A stretch of DNA of 64,000 nt from JAXMHQ01 sp046346665 (GTDB taxonomy: Bacteria; Verrucomicrobiota; Verrucomicrobiia; Limisphaerales; JAXMHQ01), in assembly GCA_046346665.1 (NCBI GenBank), contig JAXMHQ010000001.1:62001-126000 (forward strand), in the 5' to 3' direction. Shown in pieces: positions 41,829 through 50,943 of the stretch (within the stretch, counting starts at the first letter, position 1; the number at the start of each line of letters is the position of its first letter). The notes under the pieces were generated by a model. It did not search any database and was not told the DNA's origin. It was given only the letters and a program-made list of their open reading frames with translations. A program made the translations under genes and the position numbers.

Positions 41829-43067
41829 ATGGCCTATTTAAACGACAACTATTTAAAGCTGAAGGCGGGATACCTGTTCCCGGAGATCGGGCGCCGCGTG
41901 AAGGCGTTTTGCGATGCGAACCCGGAGGCGGCGAAGCGGCTGATCCGGTGCGGGATCGGGGACGTGACCGAGCCGCTGCCGGCGGCGGTGGTGTCGGCGA
42001 TGCACCGTGCGGTGGAGGAGCTCGGGGTGCGGGAAACGTTCCGGGGGTACGGTCCCGAGCAGGGATACGACTGGCTGCGCGCGGCGATTGCGAAGAATGA
42101 TTTTCGCGACCGCGGGTGCGAGGTGGCGGACGACGAGATTTTTGTGAGTGACGGGTCGAAGTGCGACACGGGGAATTTCCTGGACGTGCTCGGGCATCGG
42201 AACCGGATTGCGATCAGCGACCCGGTGTACCCGGTGTATGTGGACACGAACGTGATGGCGGGGCACACGGGCGAGGCCGGGGAGACGGGGGCCTATCGCA
42301 AGCTGGTGTATCTTCCCTGCCGGCCTTCGAACGGTTTTGTTCCCGAGCCGCCGCGGCGGCCGGTGGATATTGTCTATTTGTGTTCGCCGAACAACCCGAC
42401 GGGTGCGGCGGCGACGCGGGAACAACTGGAGGCGTGGGTGGCCTATGCGCGGGCGCACCAGGCGCTGATCCTGTTCGATGCCGCGTACGAGGCCTACATC
42501 ACCGATCCGGCGTTGCCGCATTCGATCTACGAAATTCCCGGCGCGCGCGAGTGCGCGGTGGAGTTCCGGAGTTTTTCCAAGAGCGGCGGGTTCACGGGGG
42601 TGCGGTGCGCGTTCACCGTGGTGCCGAAATCGGTGCAGGCCCGGACGCGGTCGGGGGAACTGCGGCCGCTGCACCCGTTGTGGCTGCGCCGGGCGACGAC
42701 GAAGTTCAACGGCGTGTCGTACATCGTTCAGCGGGGAGCGGAGGCGTTGTATTCGGCCGATGGCCGGGCGCAGGTCCGGTCGCTGGTGGAGCATTACCTG
42801 GGGAATGCGCGGGTGTTGCGGGAGGGTGCGCGCCGGGCGGGGTTGAAGGTGTTTGGCGGTGTGAATGCGCCGTACATCTGGGTGCGCACGCCGGGCAAGA
42901 CGACGAGCTGGGAGGCGTTTGACAAGATTCTGAACGAAGCGAACGTGGTGATCACGCCGGGCAGCGGTTTCGGGTCGAAGGGCGAGGGCTATTTCCGGAT
43001 CAGCTCGTTCAACAGCCGAGCGAACGCCGAGGAAGTGGCGCGGCGGATTGAGGCGCTGAAGTGGTGA
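41829..43067 (+). CDS. dapL: LL-diaminopimelate aminotransferase
   Basis: A 412-residue PLP enzyme that forms LL-diaminopimelate directly from tetrahydrodipicolinate, the lysine/peptidoglycan route used by Verrucomicrobia. Seen: FRGYGPEQGYDWLRAAIAKN, VSDGSKCDTGNF, CSPNNPTGAAATREQLE, PLP Lys in FRSFSKSGGFTGVRCAF, and GVNAPYIWVRTP. It usually reads SKNAGFTG; here SKSGGFTG. The gene ends in front of a bidirectional repeat and is convergent with the kinase gene. Confidence 0.95.
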   Translation: MAYLNDNYLKLKAGYLFPEIGRRVKAFCDANPEAAKRLIRCGIGDVTEPLPAAVVSAMHRAVEELGVRETFRGYGPEQGYDWLRAAIAKNDFRDRGCEVADDEIFVSDGSKCDTGNFLDVLGHRNRIAISDPVYPVYVDTNVMAGHTGEAGETGAYRKLVYLPCRPSNGFVPEPPRRPVDIVYLCSPNNPTGAAATREQLEAWVAYARAHQALILFDAAYEAYITDPALPHSIYEIPGARECAVEFRSFSKSGGFTGVRCAFTVVPKSVQARTRSGELRPLHPLWLRRATTKFNGVSYIVQRGAEALYSADGRAQVRSLVEHYLGNARVLREGARRAGLKVFGGVNAPYIWVRTPGKTTSWEAFDKILNEANVVITPGSGFGSKGEGYFRISSFNSRANAEEVARRIEALKW

Positions 43068-43069
43068 AC

Positions 43070-43172
43070 GGTTGGAACAGTTAAATTGTTAAAAGGTTAA
43101 AAGGGTTAAATGGTCCGCGCGTCTTGACGCCACCGCCTGTTTAACTATTCAACTGTTTAACCATTTAACCGG
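43070..43172. repeat. Inverted pair of GTTAAAAG octamer arrays
   Basis: Left arm (43075-43114) and right arm (43138-43170) consist of GTTAAAAG/GTTAAATG-like words and their complements around a GC-rich loop. It sits between convergent dapL and a hybrid kinase gene, reaching into the stop codon region of the latter, so it is a candidate bidirectional terminator. Same family as 1589-1670. Confidence 0.75.
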
Positions 43173-45042
43173 ATTTGGACTGCCCGTGAAGCAGTTCGTG
43201 GAGGGAGGTGAGGAGTTGTTCGGCGGTGAAGGGTTTGCTGAGGAACATGCGGGCGCCGCGTTTCAGGGTGTCGCGGACGAATTCCTTGGTGGCCAGGCCG
43301 CTCATGGCGACGATGTTGAGTTTGGGATCCTGCTGGAACAGCGCGGTGATGAGCTGCCGTCCGTCGCCGAAGGGCATCATGATGTCGGTGAGGACGACCT
43401 TGATTTTGGAGAAGTGGCGTTCCCAGAGGTGGATGGCTTCGGAGGAATTGGAGGCGGTGAGGACCTCGTAGCCGTTGTGGCGGAGGACGCTTTCGGCGAG
43501 CCGGAGGATGGCGGGTTCGTCGTCGACGACGAGGATGGTTTCGCCGTTGCCTTGCGGGCTTGCGGGGGCGGTGGTGTTTGTGGCGGCCCGTTCCACGCCG
43601 TCCTGGGCGGGGAGGTAGACGGAGAAGGTTGTCCCGGTGCCGACCTTGCTTTCGACGGTCACGAATCCGCCATGGCCTTCCACGATGCCGAGCACGCTGG
43701 CGAGGCCGAGCCCGGTGCCTTTGCCCTGGGGTTTGGTGGTGAAGAACGGGTCGAAGATGCGGTCCAGGATTTCTGGAGAAATGCCGGATCCGCTGTCGGC
43801 GACTTTGAAGACGACGTATTCGCCGGGCCGGGCTTTCGGGTGGAGATTGGCGGCGGCGGCATCGAGCCGGTGATTTTCGACGGTGACGAACAGGACGCCG
43901 CCGGCGGCCATGGCGTCGCGGGCGTTGACGCAGAGGTTGACGAGCACCTGGTGGAGCTGGGAGGGATCGGCGAGGACAGTGGCGGCGCGGGCTGAAAAGT
44001 CCGTGTAGATCTGGATGTTCTTGGGAAATGTTTGTTCGACGAGGCGGGAGATTTCCTTGAGCAGGTGGCGGGGCTGGACGGGGCCTTTGCGGGTTTCGGT
44101 GCCGCGGGCGAAGGTGAGCAACTGGCGGACGGTGTCCTTCCCGCGTTTCGCGCTGTCCTGCATCATGGTGAGGATGCCGCGGTGTTCCTCGTCCTGGATG
44201 ACCTCGTCGAGCATGTCGAGGCCCATGAGGATGGGGCTGAGGATATTATTGAGATCGTGGGCGACGCCGCTGGCGAGGGTGCCGACGCTTTCGAGCCGCT
44301 GGGCGCGCAGGTATTGTTTTTCCAGCCGGTTCTTGTCGGTGATGTCGTTGCAGGTGATCAGGACGGTTTTCGCGGCGGCCTCGCCGAGGAGTGTCCAGCG
44401 GCTTTCCACCTCGCGTTCCTTGCCGTCTCTCGTGAGGAGCGGCATTTCGCCGGTCCATTCGCCGCGTTGAAGCACGTCCTTCATGGCGCCGCGCAGGACG
44501 AGCTCGGAGCGAGTGCGGAGGATTTCCTCAATGGACCGGCTGCCGGCGTCGCCGGATGGCCAGCCGGTCAACTGTTCGGCCGCGCGGTTCATGAAATTGA
44601 TGCCGCGGCCGGGTTCCCAGACGAGAACCGCGTTGTGTGAAAAGTCGAGGAGCGCGGCCTGTTCGCGGATTTGTTTTTCGATGCGTTTGCGCTCCGTCAG
44701 GTCGACGACGAAGGCGACATGCAATTCGGTCTGACCCTGCCAGAAATGTTTGGAGGCGATTTCGACGGGAAAGATGGAGCCGTCTTTCCGGCGATGGCGG
44801 GTTTCGATGCGCATGACCTCGACTTCCCTCCGGTGGAATCGGTCCCAGGCTTTCTCCCACATTTCGGGGGTGAAATCGGGGTCGATGTCGAAAATGGACA
44901 GCTTGAGGAGTTCGGCGGAGGTGTAACCGAGCGAGCGGCAGGCCTGGTCGTTGACGTAGCAAAGGCTTGCGTCGCGATTCATCCCGTAAATGGCATGAGC
45001 CGCCTGGTCCGTTGCAAATCGAAACATCTCCTGCGGATCCAT
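43165..45042 (-). CDS. Hybrid histidine kinase PAS-PAS-HK-REC
   Basis: A 625-residue cytoplasmic kinase: PAS1 (1-118, GMNRDASLCYVNDQACRSLG), PAS2 (125-240, FSHNAVLVWEPGRGINFMN), HisKA with phospho-His 262 (GTLASGVAHDLNNILSP), HATPase (NLCVNARDAMAAGG, ADSGSGISPEI, GKGTGLGLASVLG) and a C-terminal receiver (about 500-620; Asp in VVLTDIMMPFGDG; Lys in FLSKPF). The architecture from HisKA on closely resembles the hybrid kinase at 20423, so the two may be paralogs. No output regulator gene lies next to it. Confidence 0.92.
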   Translation of the reverse strand: MDPQEMFRFATDQAAHAIYGMNRDASLCYVNDQACRSLGYTSAELLKLSIFDIDPDFTPEMWEKAWDRFHRREVEVMRIETRHRRKDGSIFPVEIASKHFWQGQTELHVAFVVDLTERKRIEKQIREQAALLDFSHNAVLVWEPGRGINFMNRAAEQLTGWPSGDAGSRSIEEILRTRSELVLRGAMKDVLQRGEWTGEMPLLTRDGKEREVESRWTLLGEAAAKTVLITCNDITDKNRLEKQYLRAQRLESVGTLASGVAHDLNNILSPILMGLDMLDEVIQDEEHRGILTMMQDSAKRGKDTVRQLLTFARGTETRKGPVQPRHLLKEISRLVEQTFPKNIQIYTDFSARAATVLADPSQLHQVLVNLCVNARDAMAAGGVLFVTVENHRLDAAAANLHPKARPGEYVVFKVADSGSGISPEILDRIFDPFFTTKPQGKGTGLGLASVLGIVEGHGGFVTVESKVGTGTTFSVYLPAQDGVERAATNTTAPASPQGNGETILVVDDEPAILRLAESVLRHNGYEVLTASNSSEAIHLWERHFSKIKVVLTDIMMPFGDGRQLITALFQQDPKLNIVAMSGLATKEFVRDTLKRGARMFLSKPFTAEQLLTSLHELLHGQSKSG

Positions 45043-45065
45043 GCCGCTCTTTATCGGAGGTAACA

Positions 45066-45198
45066 GTTTGAGGGTTTAGGAGTTTCAGAGTTTAAGAGTC
45101 ACCGACCGCGTGGAAATCGCGAAGCCTGCTAATTCTTAAACTCCTAAACTCCCAAACTCTTAAATTATGGGGACTCGCATAGCTCGTCCCTCCCGGGT
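45066..45198. repeat. GTTTAGGA octamer pair and GGACTCGCA...GCTCGTCCCTCC unit
   Basis: Left arm (45066-45099) and right arm (45134-45165) carry GTTTAGGA-like octamers and their complements. Next to them, 45171-45198 is a unit GGACTCGCATAGCTCGTCCC plus TCCCGGGT that recurs at 58948-58976. The unit ends 4 bases from the stop codon of the ACT gene. Confidence 0.8.
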
Positions 45199-45201
45199 TG
45201 G

Positions 45202-45630
45202 TCAGAACGCGGGCAGGTCGCGGCGGGAGAGGACGCGGAGGCCGGCTTTGGCGAGGACAGTGGCGGCGCGGGGTGTGTCCTGGGTTTCGATGACGAGGAT
45301 GGCGCGGGGGCCGACGATGAATCCGGAGGCGTTTTCGAGATTGATTTGCTGTTGGGCGAGGCAATCGGCGACGCGGTGGAGTGCGCCGGGCTGGTCGGAG
45401 ACCTCGACGGCGAGGGCGTCGACGGTGCGGGCGACGAAGCCGTCGTGTTTGAGTGCCTGGCAGGCGAGTTCGGGGTCGTTGACGAGGAACTTCATGACGC
45501 CGAACGGGCCGGTGCTGGTGACATTGACCCAGCAGAGGCTGAGGTTGGCGCGGGCGAGGATGCCGGTGAAGTGGGCGACCTGCCCGGGTTTATTTTCGGC
45601 GAAGACGGCCACCAGTTTGACGTCGCTCAT
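45202..45630 (-). CDS. Tandem ACT-domain protein
   Basis: A 142-residue protein made of two ACT domains (about 3-70, VAVFAENKPGQVAHFTGILA; 73-140, VEVSDQPGALHRVADCLAQ). ACT pairs bind amino acids and regulate metabolic enzymes. It is 14 bases after the phenylacetate-CoA ligase gene, and the second paaK copy in this window also has an ACT partner at 58475. A role as aromatic amino-acid sensor of the ligase is inferred. Confidence 0.88.
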   Translation of the reverse strand: MSDVKLVAVFAENKPGQVAHFTGILARANLSLCWVNVTSTGPFGVMKFLVNDPELACQALKHDGFVARTVDALAVEVSDQPGALHRVADCLAQQQINLENASGFIVGPRAILVIETQDTPRAATVLAKAGLRVLSRRDLPAF

Positions 45631-45644
45631 AAGTTTCAGCCTGT

Positions 45645-46937
45645 TCAGAGTTTGCGGTGGTCGAACACGCGTTTGGCCTTGCCCTCGCTGACCGGCAGCG
45701 ATCCGGGCGGGAGAAATCGGACCTGGGGTTTGACGAGGATTTCGGCGCGCAGCCGTTCGGCGAGTTTGCCCTGGAGATCGAGCAGGTGTTCGACCTGGCC
45801 GTCGAATCCCGCCTCGGCCAGTTCCACCTGCACCGTCATTTCATCGAGGCCGTCGAGGTGGATGGTGTAATTCCGGCCGACGCCCGGGAATCCCATGAGG
45901 ACGCGCTCGATTTGTTGCGGGTAAATGTTGACGCCGCGGACGATGAGCATGTCGTCGGAGCGGCCGGTGATGCGGCTGAGGCGGCGGTGGGTGCGGCCGC
46001 AGGCGCAGGGTTCGGGCACGATGGAGGTGATGTCGCGGGTGCGATAGCGGACCAGGGGCATGGCTTCGCGGCAGAGGGTGGTGAGGACCAGTTCGCCGGG
46101 CTGGCCGTCGGGGACGGGATTGCCGGTGGCGGGATCGATGATCTCCATGAGGAACTGGTCTTCCCAGAGGTGCATGCCCTGTTTCAATTCGCAATCGAAC
46201 GCGACGCCGGGTCCGTTCATTTCGGACAGGCCGTAGGAATTGTAGACGTCGAGGCCGAGCCCGGCCTCGATTTTGAGCCGGGTTTCCTCGGTGTAAGGTT
46301 CGGCGCCGACGAATGCCTTGCGGAGGGCGAGGTCGCGCCGGGGATTGACGCCGTGTTTTTCGAGGAAGGTGGACAGGTAAAGCGCGTAGCTGGGGGTGAG
46401 GTGGATGAACGTGCTGCGGAAATCCCGCATGAGCAGAAGCTGCTTCTCGGAGTTGCCGGGCCCGGCGGGGATGACGAGGCAGCCGATTTTTTCAGCGCCA
46501 TAATGCGTGACCAGGGCGCCGGTGAACAGGCCGTAGGTCATCATGTTCTGGAAAACGTCCTGGCGCGTCACACCGGTCATGACGAACGACCGCGCGCAGA
46601 GGTCGGCGGCGTTCGCCACGTCCTGGCGCGAGAAAAACAGCGCCTTCGGTTTCCCGGTGGTGCCGCTCGAGGTGTGGAGCCGGAGGGTGCCGTCCACCGG
46701 CACGGCCAGGAGGCCGGTGGGATAATTGTCCCGCAAATCCTGGCCGGTCGTGAACGGCAGGCGGCGGACGTCGGTGAGCGAACGGATATCGTCGGGACCG
46801 ACCCCGGACTCGGCGAATTTCCGGCGGTAAAACGGCACGCGCTCGAACACGCGCCGGGCGGTTTGCTGCAAACGGCGAAGCTGCATGCGCTCCAACTCCG
46901 CGCGCTGGAGGATTTCAACCGGCTGATCCCAGAACAT
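45645..46937 (-). CDS. paaK: Phenylacetate-CoA ligase
   Basis: A 430-residue AMP-forming ligase that activates phenylacetate (or a related aryl acid) to its CoA ester. Seen: the phosphate loop HTSSGTTGKPKALFFSRQD (about 90-108), MTYGLFTGALVTHYGAEKIG, YNSYGLSEMNGPGVAFDCE, LVRYRTRDI, and GRSDDMLIVRGVNIYPQQIE with C-terminal GKAKRVFDHRK. All core motifs are intact. It sits upstream of an ACT gene on the minus strand and 128 bases after a degenerate relative. Confidence 0.92.
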   Translation of the reverse strand: MFWDQPVEILQRAELERMQLRRLQQTARRVFERVPFYRRKFAESGVGPDDIRSLTDVRRLPFTTGQDLRDNYPTGLLAVPVDGTLRLHTSSGTTGKPKALFFSRQDVANAADLCARSFVMTGVTRQDVFQNMMTYGLFTGALVTHYGAEKIGCLVIPAGPGNSEKQLLLMRDFRSTFIHLTPSYALYLSTFLEKHGVNPRRDLALRKAFVGAEPYTEETRLKIEAGLGLDVYNSYGLSEMNGPGVAFDCELKQGMHLWEDQFLMEIIDPATGNPVPDGQPGELVLTTLCREAMPLVRYRTRDITSIVPEPCACGRTHRRLSRITGRSDDMLIVRGVNIYPQQIERVLMGFPGVGRNYTIHLDGLDEMTVQVELAEAGFDGQVEHLLDLQGKLAERLRAEILVKPQVRFLPPGSLPVSEGKAKRVFDHRKL

Positions 46938-47065
46938 AAATCAATTCCCGCCGGGGAGGGTGATCAACAATTTTGCCCATGCATCCGGCCGGGGAATTAA
47001 GCATTTCTTAATTGGCGCCAAAACTCAAGTTTGAAGTCCGATGCGCAGATTTCAAATTTCAAATT

Positions 47066-48271
47066 TCAGATTTCGGGTTCGGGCTGGAAGCCGGGTCGGG
47101 AGCGGGGTTCGACGAACCGGACGGAGGCGGGAACGCCGAGGCGGGAGAGGAATTCGGATTCGATATCGCGCCGGCAACCTTCGATGAGGCCGACGGCGTC
47201 GTCGAACAGGGCGTCGGACATTTCGATCGAGAGCCGGATTTCGTTTTCTGAGAAATCGAATGTGAACGGCTGGCCGGCCGCGGGGGAGCGTGCGAGGATT
47301 TCGGCGGCCTGGCTTGGGTAGAGGGAGGTTTCGTGGACCTGCACGCGCCCGTCCAGGCGACGGCCGGGGGCGATGCGGATGCCGGTGCGGCCGCAGGAAC
47401 AGCGGCCGGGAATGAATTCGCAGGCGACGCGGGTGCGGTAGCGCAGGAGTGGAAGGGCTTCGCGGCAGAGGGTGGTCAGTACCAGTTCGCCGTCGTGGAT
47501 CTCGGGCAGGAACTGGTCCTCCTGAACGTGGAATCCACCCGCCTCGCACTCGATGCACAATCCGGGGTCGAGGATTTCGGGCAGGCCGAAATTGCAGCGG
47601 ACGGAGGCGGCGAGGTCGGCGGCGAGCTGCTGCCGGAGACTGTCGGGAACGGGCCGGGAGAGCAGCACGGTGCGGAGCTGGAGAGAGGGGGGATCGATGC
47701 GGCGCCGGTGGAGGATTCGGGCGAGGTGAAGGGCGTGGCTTGGGGTGGTGATGAGGATGGTGGGCCGGTAATTCTGGAGGATGGCGACCTGGTAATCGAT
47801 GTGGGAAGGGTCCTCTGCGATGACGGAGGCTTCGACGGCCTGGGCGCCGAAGAGGTAGCCGGCGGCGCCGTAGACGCCGCCGCCGAAGCAGACCTGGATG
47901 ACGTCGGAGGCGGTGACGCCGCAGGCCACGAGCTGTCGCGCGGCGAGGCGGCCCCACCGGGCCAGGTCGCTCCGGGTGTGTCCCACCACCACCGGGCGGC
48001 CTTCCGGACCGAGTGTGCTGTGGAGCCGGATGACTTCGCGCATGGGAAAGGCGAAGAGGCCGTACGGGAAACTTTCAGCCAGGTCCCCGGGCGTGGTGAA
48101 CGGGAGCCGGGCGAGATCGGCCAGGGATTCCACGGTGGCGTCCCCGAGTTTCTCGCGGTAGCGGCGGACGTGGCGTTTGACCCGGACGAGAACGGCCTGG
48201 AGTCGTTCCAACTGGAACTGTTCCAGCTCGGGGCGCGGCATGAGTTCGAAGCGGCGATCAAGAACGTTCAT
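47066..48271 (-). CDS. Divergent PaaK-like adenylate-forming protein
   Basis: A 401-residue relative of phenylacetate-CoA ligase. The fold markers are kept (LVRVKRHVRRYREKLG, DLARLPFTTPGDLAESFPYG, ELVLTTLCREALPLLRYRTR, CSCGRTGIRI), but the phosphate loop SSGTTGKP is replaced by STLGPEGRPV, and the YGLSE motif by FGLPEI. The C-terminal GRSDDML region reads GRRLDGRVQV. It may have a different or no adenylating activity. The ATG at 48271 overlaps the livF gene by 14 bases, so it is the sixth gene of the Liv operon. Confidence 0.8.
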   Translation of the reverse strand: MNVLDRRFELMPRPELEQFQLERLQAVLVRVKRHVRRYREKLGDATVESLADLARLPFTTPGDLAESFPYGLFAFPMREVIRLHSTLGPEGRPVVVGHTRSDLARWGRLAARQLVACGVTASDVIQVCFGGGVYGAAGYLFGAQAVEASVIAEDPSHIDYQVAILQNYRPTILITTPSHALHLARILHRRRIDPPSLQLRTVLLSRPVPDSLRQQLAADLAASVRCNFGLPEILDPGLCIECEAGGFHVQEDQFLPEIHDGELVLTTLCREALPLLRYRTRVACEFIPGRCSCGRTGIRIAPGRRLDGRVQVHETSLYPSQAAEILARSPAAGQPFTFDFSENEIRLSIEMSDALFDDAVGLIEGCRRDIESEFLSRLGVPASVRFVEPRSRPGFQPEPEI

Positions 48272-49004
48272 GGGATGCAGGGGGAGGATCGGTTTCGGGT
48301 TCACCGGGGCCGCCCAGGTAGGCGCGTTGAACCTGCGTGTTGTGCAGCAGGTCCGCCGCGTCGCCCTCGAGCGTGATGTCGCCGGTCTCGAGCACATAGG
48401 CGCGGTCGGCGACCCGGAGCGTGGCGGTGACGTTTTGTTCGACCACCAGGATGGTCATGCCCTGCTCCTTGAGCCTGCGGATCTCGGCGAACACTTCGCG
48501 GACCAGGAGCGGCGCGAGGCCGAGCGACGGCTCATCCAGCAACAGGAGCCGGGGACGGGACATCAGGGCGCGGCCGAGGGCGAGCATTTGCTGTTCGCCT
48601 CCGGACAGCGTGCCGGCCGCCTGGCGGATCCGTTCGCGGAGCCGGGGAAACCGGTCGAGAACCACCTCGAGTTGCATCCGCCGGTCGGGATTGTGGTATC
48701 CGCCCAGCAACAGGTTTTCCTGCACGGTCATGTCCGCGAACACTTTCTTTCCCTCCGGCACGAGGACAGTGGAGCGGCTGACGCAATGCCAGGGGCGCTG
48801 GCCCGCGGCGGGGCGTCCGTCGATGCGGATGTCGCCGCGCCAGGGGGTCAGCAGGCCGGTGATGGATTTCAGGAGGGAGGATTTTCCGGCGCCGTTGGCG
48901 CCGAGCAGGGCGACGATTTCGCCGGCGCGCACGTGGAGGCTGATTCCGTGGAGCACTTCGAGGCTGCCGTAGCCGCACCGCAGATTGTTGACCTGGAGAA
49001 GCAT
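48258..49004 (-). CDS. livF: Branched-chain amino acid ABC transporter ATPase LivF
   Basis: A 248-residue ATPase of the Liv (HAAT) type: Walker A GANGAGKSSLLKSITG, signature LSGGEQQMLALGRAL, Walker B RLLLLDEPSLGLAP, H-loop VVEQN. It powers uptake with LivG. It is the fifth gene of the order livK-livH-livM-livG-livF. Confidence 0.94.
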   Translation of the reverse strand: MLLQVNNLRCGYGSLEVLHGISLHVRAGEIVALLGANGAGKSSLLKSITGLLTPWRGDIRIDGRPAAGQRPWHCVSRSTVLVPEGKKVFADMTVQENLLLGGYHNPDRRMQLEVVLDRFPRLRERIRQAAGTLSGGEQQMLALGRALMSRPRLLLLDEPSLGLAPLLVREVFAEIRRLKEQGMTILVVEQNVTATLRVADRAYVLETGDITLEGDAADLLHNTQVQRAYLGGPGEPETDPPPASHERS

Positions 49005-49007
49005 GAC

Positions 49008-49838
49008 CTAACTTTGTTGATGCAGCCATTTGCCGCTCAATTCCCCGGCGGCCGGCGGCTCCTCCAGTTCGCCGCCGAGGTACACCCGCACCACTTCCGG
49101 GTGGGCGCGGATGAGCTCGGGCGTGCCGTCCGCGACCGGCGTCCCGTTGTGGAGGACGAGGAGATGGTCCGACAGGGACATGACGAGCGACAGGTCGTGT
49201 TCCACGAGCAGGATGGTCACCCCGCCGTCCCGGATGCGCCGGATGCGATCGCCGAGCTCGGCTTTTTCGCGGGTATTGAGGCCGCTGGCGGGTTCGTCGA
49301 GCAGGAGCAGCCGGGGTTCCATGGCGAGGGCGCGCGCCAGTTCCACCATGCGCCGCTGGCCGAACGAAAGCCCGCCGGCGGGGCTGTGCGCGCGGGATTC
49401 GAGGCCGACTGATTTCAGGGATTCGCGGGCGGTGTCGCGGATCGCGTGTTCTTCGCGGCGCTGCGCGGGGAGGCGGAGGCAGGAGGCGGCGAACCCGGAA
49501 CGGGACCGGACGTGCCGTCCGAGCATCACGTTTTCCAGGACGCTCAACCGGGGAAACAGGCTGGGGTTTTGGAAAGTGCGGGCGATTCCCGCGCGGGCGA
49601 CCTGGTAGGGTCTCTGTCCCGTGATCGGCGCGCCGCGGAAGTGGATGCTGCCGGCGTCGGGTTGGAGCAGGCCGGACACGATGTTGAACAGGGTGGTTTT
49701 TCCGGCGCCGTTCGGCCCGATGACGGATTGGATCCGACCTTCGACGGCGTGGAACGACACGTTGTTGACCGCCACGAGGCCGCCGAAACTTTTCCGGACG
49801 CCGCGCACGTCGAGCAATGGGGCTGCGGGGTCGGTCAT
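49008..49838 (-). CDS. livG: Branched-chain amino acid ABC transporter ATPase LivG
   Basis: A 276-residue ATPase: Walker A GPNGAGKTTLFNIVSGL, signature LSFGQRRMVELARAL, Walker B RLLLLDEPASGLNTRE, switch His in LVEHDLSLVMSLSDHLLVLHNG. It starts with ATG at 49838, overlapping the livM stop by ATGA, and ends 3 bases before livF. Confidence 0.94.
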   Translation of the reverse strand: MTDPAAPLLDVRGVRKSFGGLVAVNNVSFHAVEGRIQSVIGPNGAGKTTLFNIVSGLLQPDAGSIHFRGAPITGQRPYQVARAGIARTFQNPSLFPRLSVLENVMLGRHVRSRSGFAASCLRLPAQRREEHAIRDTARESLKSVGLESRAHSPAGGLSFGQRRMVELARALAMEPRLLLLDEPASGLNTREKAELGDRIRRIRDGGVTILLVEHDLSLVMSLSDHLLVLHNGTPVADGTPELIRAHPEVVRVYLGGELEEPPAAGELSGKWLHQQS

Positions 49839-50941
49839 GGTTTGGACTCCCCGCTTTTCCAGCCGTGTTTCCGCCGCAGCCGGGCGATCCAGCCCTGGAA
49901 TGACTGGAGGGGGCCGTCGGGGGCGAGGGCGACGATGGTGATGAGGAGCGATCCGAAGACGGCGTTGTCGAAGGAGCCGAAGGTTCCGCGGAGCGAGAGG
50001 TAATTGAGGAGGAGGCTTGCGGCCGTGACGCCCCAGAGGCTGGCCATGCCGCCGGCGGCGGCGAGGGCGACGTAGCGGACGGATTTGATGGCGCCGGCTT
50101 CGGAGGGGCCGATGCCGCCGGTGTAATGGGTGAAGAGGGCGCCGGCGGTGGCGGCGATGAGGGCGCTGAGAACGAACACGCGCAGGCGGTAGGAGGCGGT
50201 GGGGATACCGAGGGCGTTGGCGGCGGTTTCGCGGTCGTGGATGGCCTGGAGGGCACGGCCGACCCTGGAATCGACGAGGTTCCGGAGGAGCAGCAGGAGC
50301 GCCAGGAGGAGCATGGCGGCGAGGTAATAATTACCGACGCGGAACGCGCGCGCGCCTGAGATCGCGAAGCCGGGAAAGAGCGGCCAGGGGGGGACTCCGT
50401 GGATGCCGTCGGACGCGCCGAGCGCGGCGGTGCCCATGGCGATTTTGTTGACGATGAGGCCGAAGCCGAGGGTGGCCATGGCGAGATAATGACCTTTGAG
50501 CCGCAGAGCGGGGTAACCGACGACGCAGGCGACGACGCCGGTCAGGACCAGGCCCGCGGCGAAGGCGGCGGCGGGCGACACGCAGACGGCGGGGTTGCCG
50601 TAGAGATCCTGGCACTCGGCCAGCACGCGGGCTTTCACGAGTGCGCGCCCCGGCAGGCCCGAGGCCCAGGCGGAGCAATCGGCCGTGGTCAGGAAGGCGG
50701 TGGTGTAGCCGCCGATGGCGAAGAAGGCGCCGTGCCCGAGCGACACCTGTCCGGCGTGGCCCATGAGCAGGCACAGCCCGAGGACGACCATGGCATAATA
50801 GCAGGACATGGTGAGCTGGGTGAGGCAATACTCGATTCCGGCGGCGCGCAGGATCTGCTGGAACACGACCGCGGCGGCGGCGGCGGCGGCGAACGGCGCC
50901 ATGCTGTGGAGAGTTCCGGGCGATGGATGGTGCCGGGCCAT
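49835..50941 (-). CDS. livM: Branched-chain amino acid ABC permease LivM
   Basis: A 368-residue inner-membrane permease with about nine helices. Seen: LCLLMGHAGQVSLGHGAFFAIGGYT, LRLKGHYLAMATLGFGLIV, the EAA-like loop GRALQAIHDRETAANALGIP, and a C-terminal LNYLSLRGTFGSFDNAVFGS. A long insert (about 90-120) with Cys residues (CSAW, AECQDLY, AVCVS) is larger than usual. The ATG at 50941 follows livH by 2 bases. Confidence 0.92.
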   Translation of the reverse strand: MARHHPSPGTLHSMAPFAAAAAAAVVFQQILRAAGIEYCLTQLTMSCYYAMVVLGLCLLMGHAGQVSLGHGAFFAIGGYTTAFLTTADCSAWASGLPGRALVKARVLAECQDLYGNPAVCVSPAAAFAAGLVLTGVVACVVGYPALRLKGHYLAMATLGFGLIVNKIAMGTAALGASDGIHGVPPWPLFPGFAISGARAFRVGNYYLAAMLLLALLLLLRNLVDSRVGRALQAIHDRETAANALGIPTASYRLRVFVLSALIAATAGALFTHYTGGIGPSEAGAIKSVRYVALAAAGGMASLWGVTAASLLLNYLSLRGTFGSFDNAVFGSLLITIVALAPDGPLQSFQGWIARLRRKHGWKSGESKP

Positions 50942-50943
50942 GG

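Noticed and set aside
43186..47000. Long plus-strand frames (43186-43995, 45657-47000)
   Set aside because: Gly/Glu/Asp-rich mirror frames of the hybrid kinase and paaK genes on the minus strand; no independent signal.
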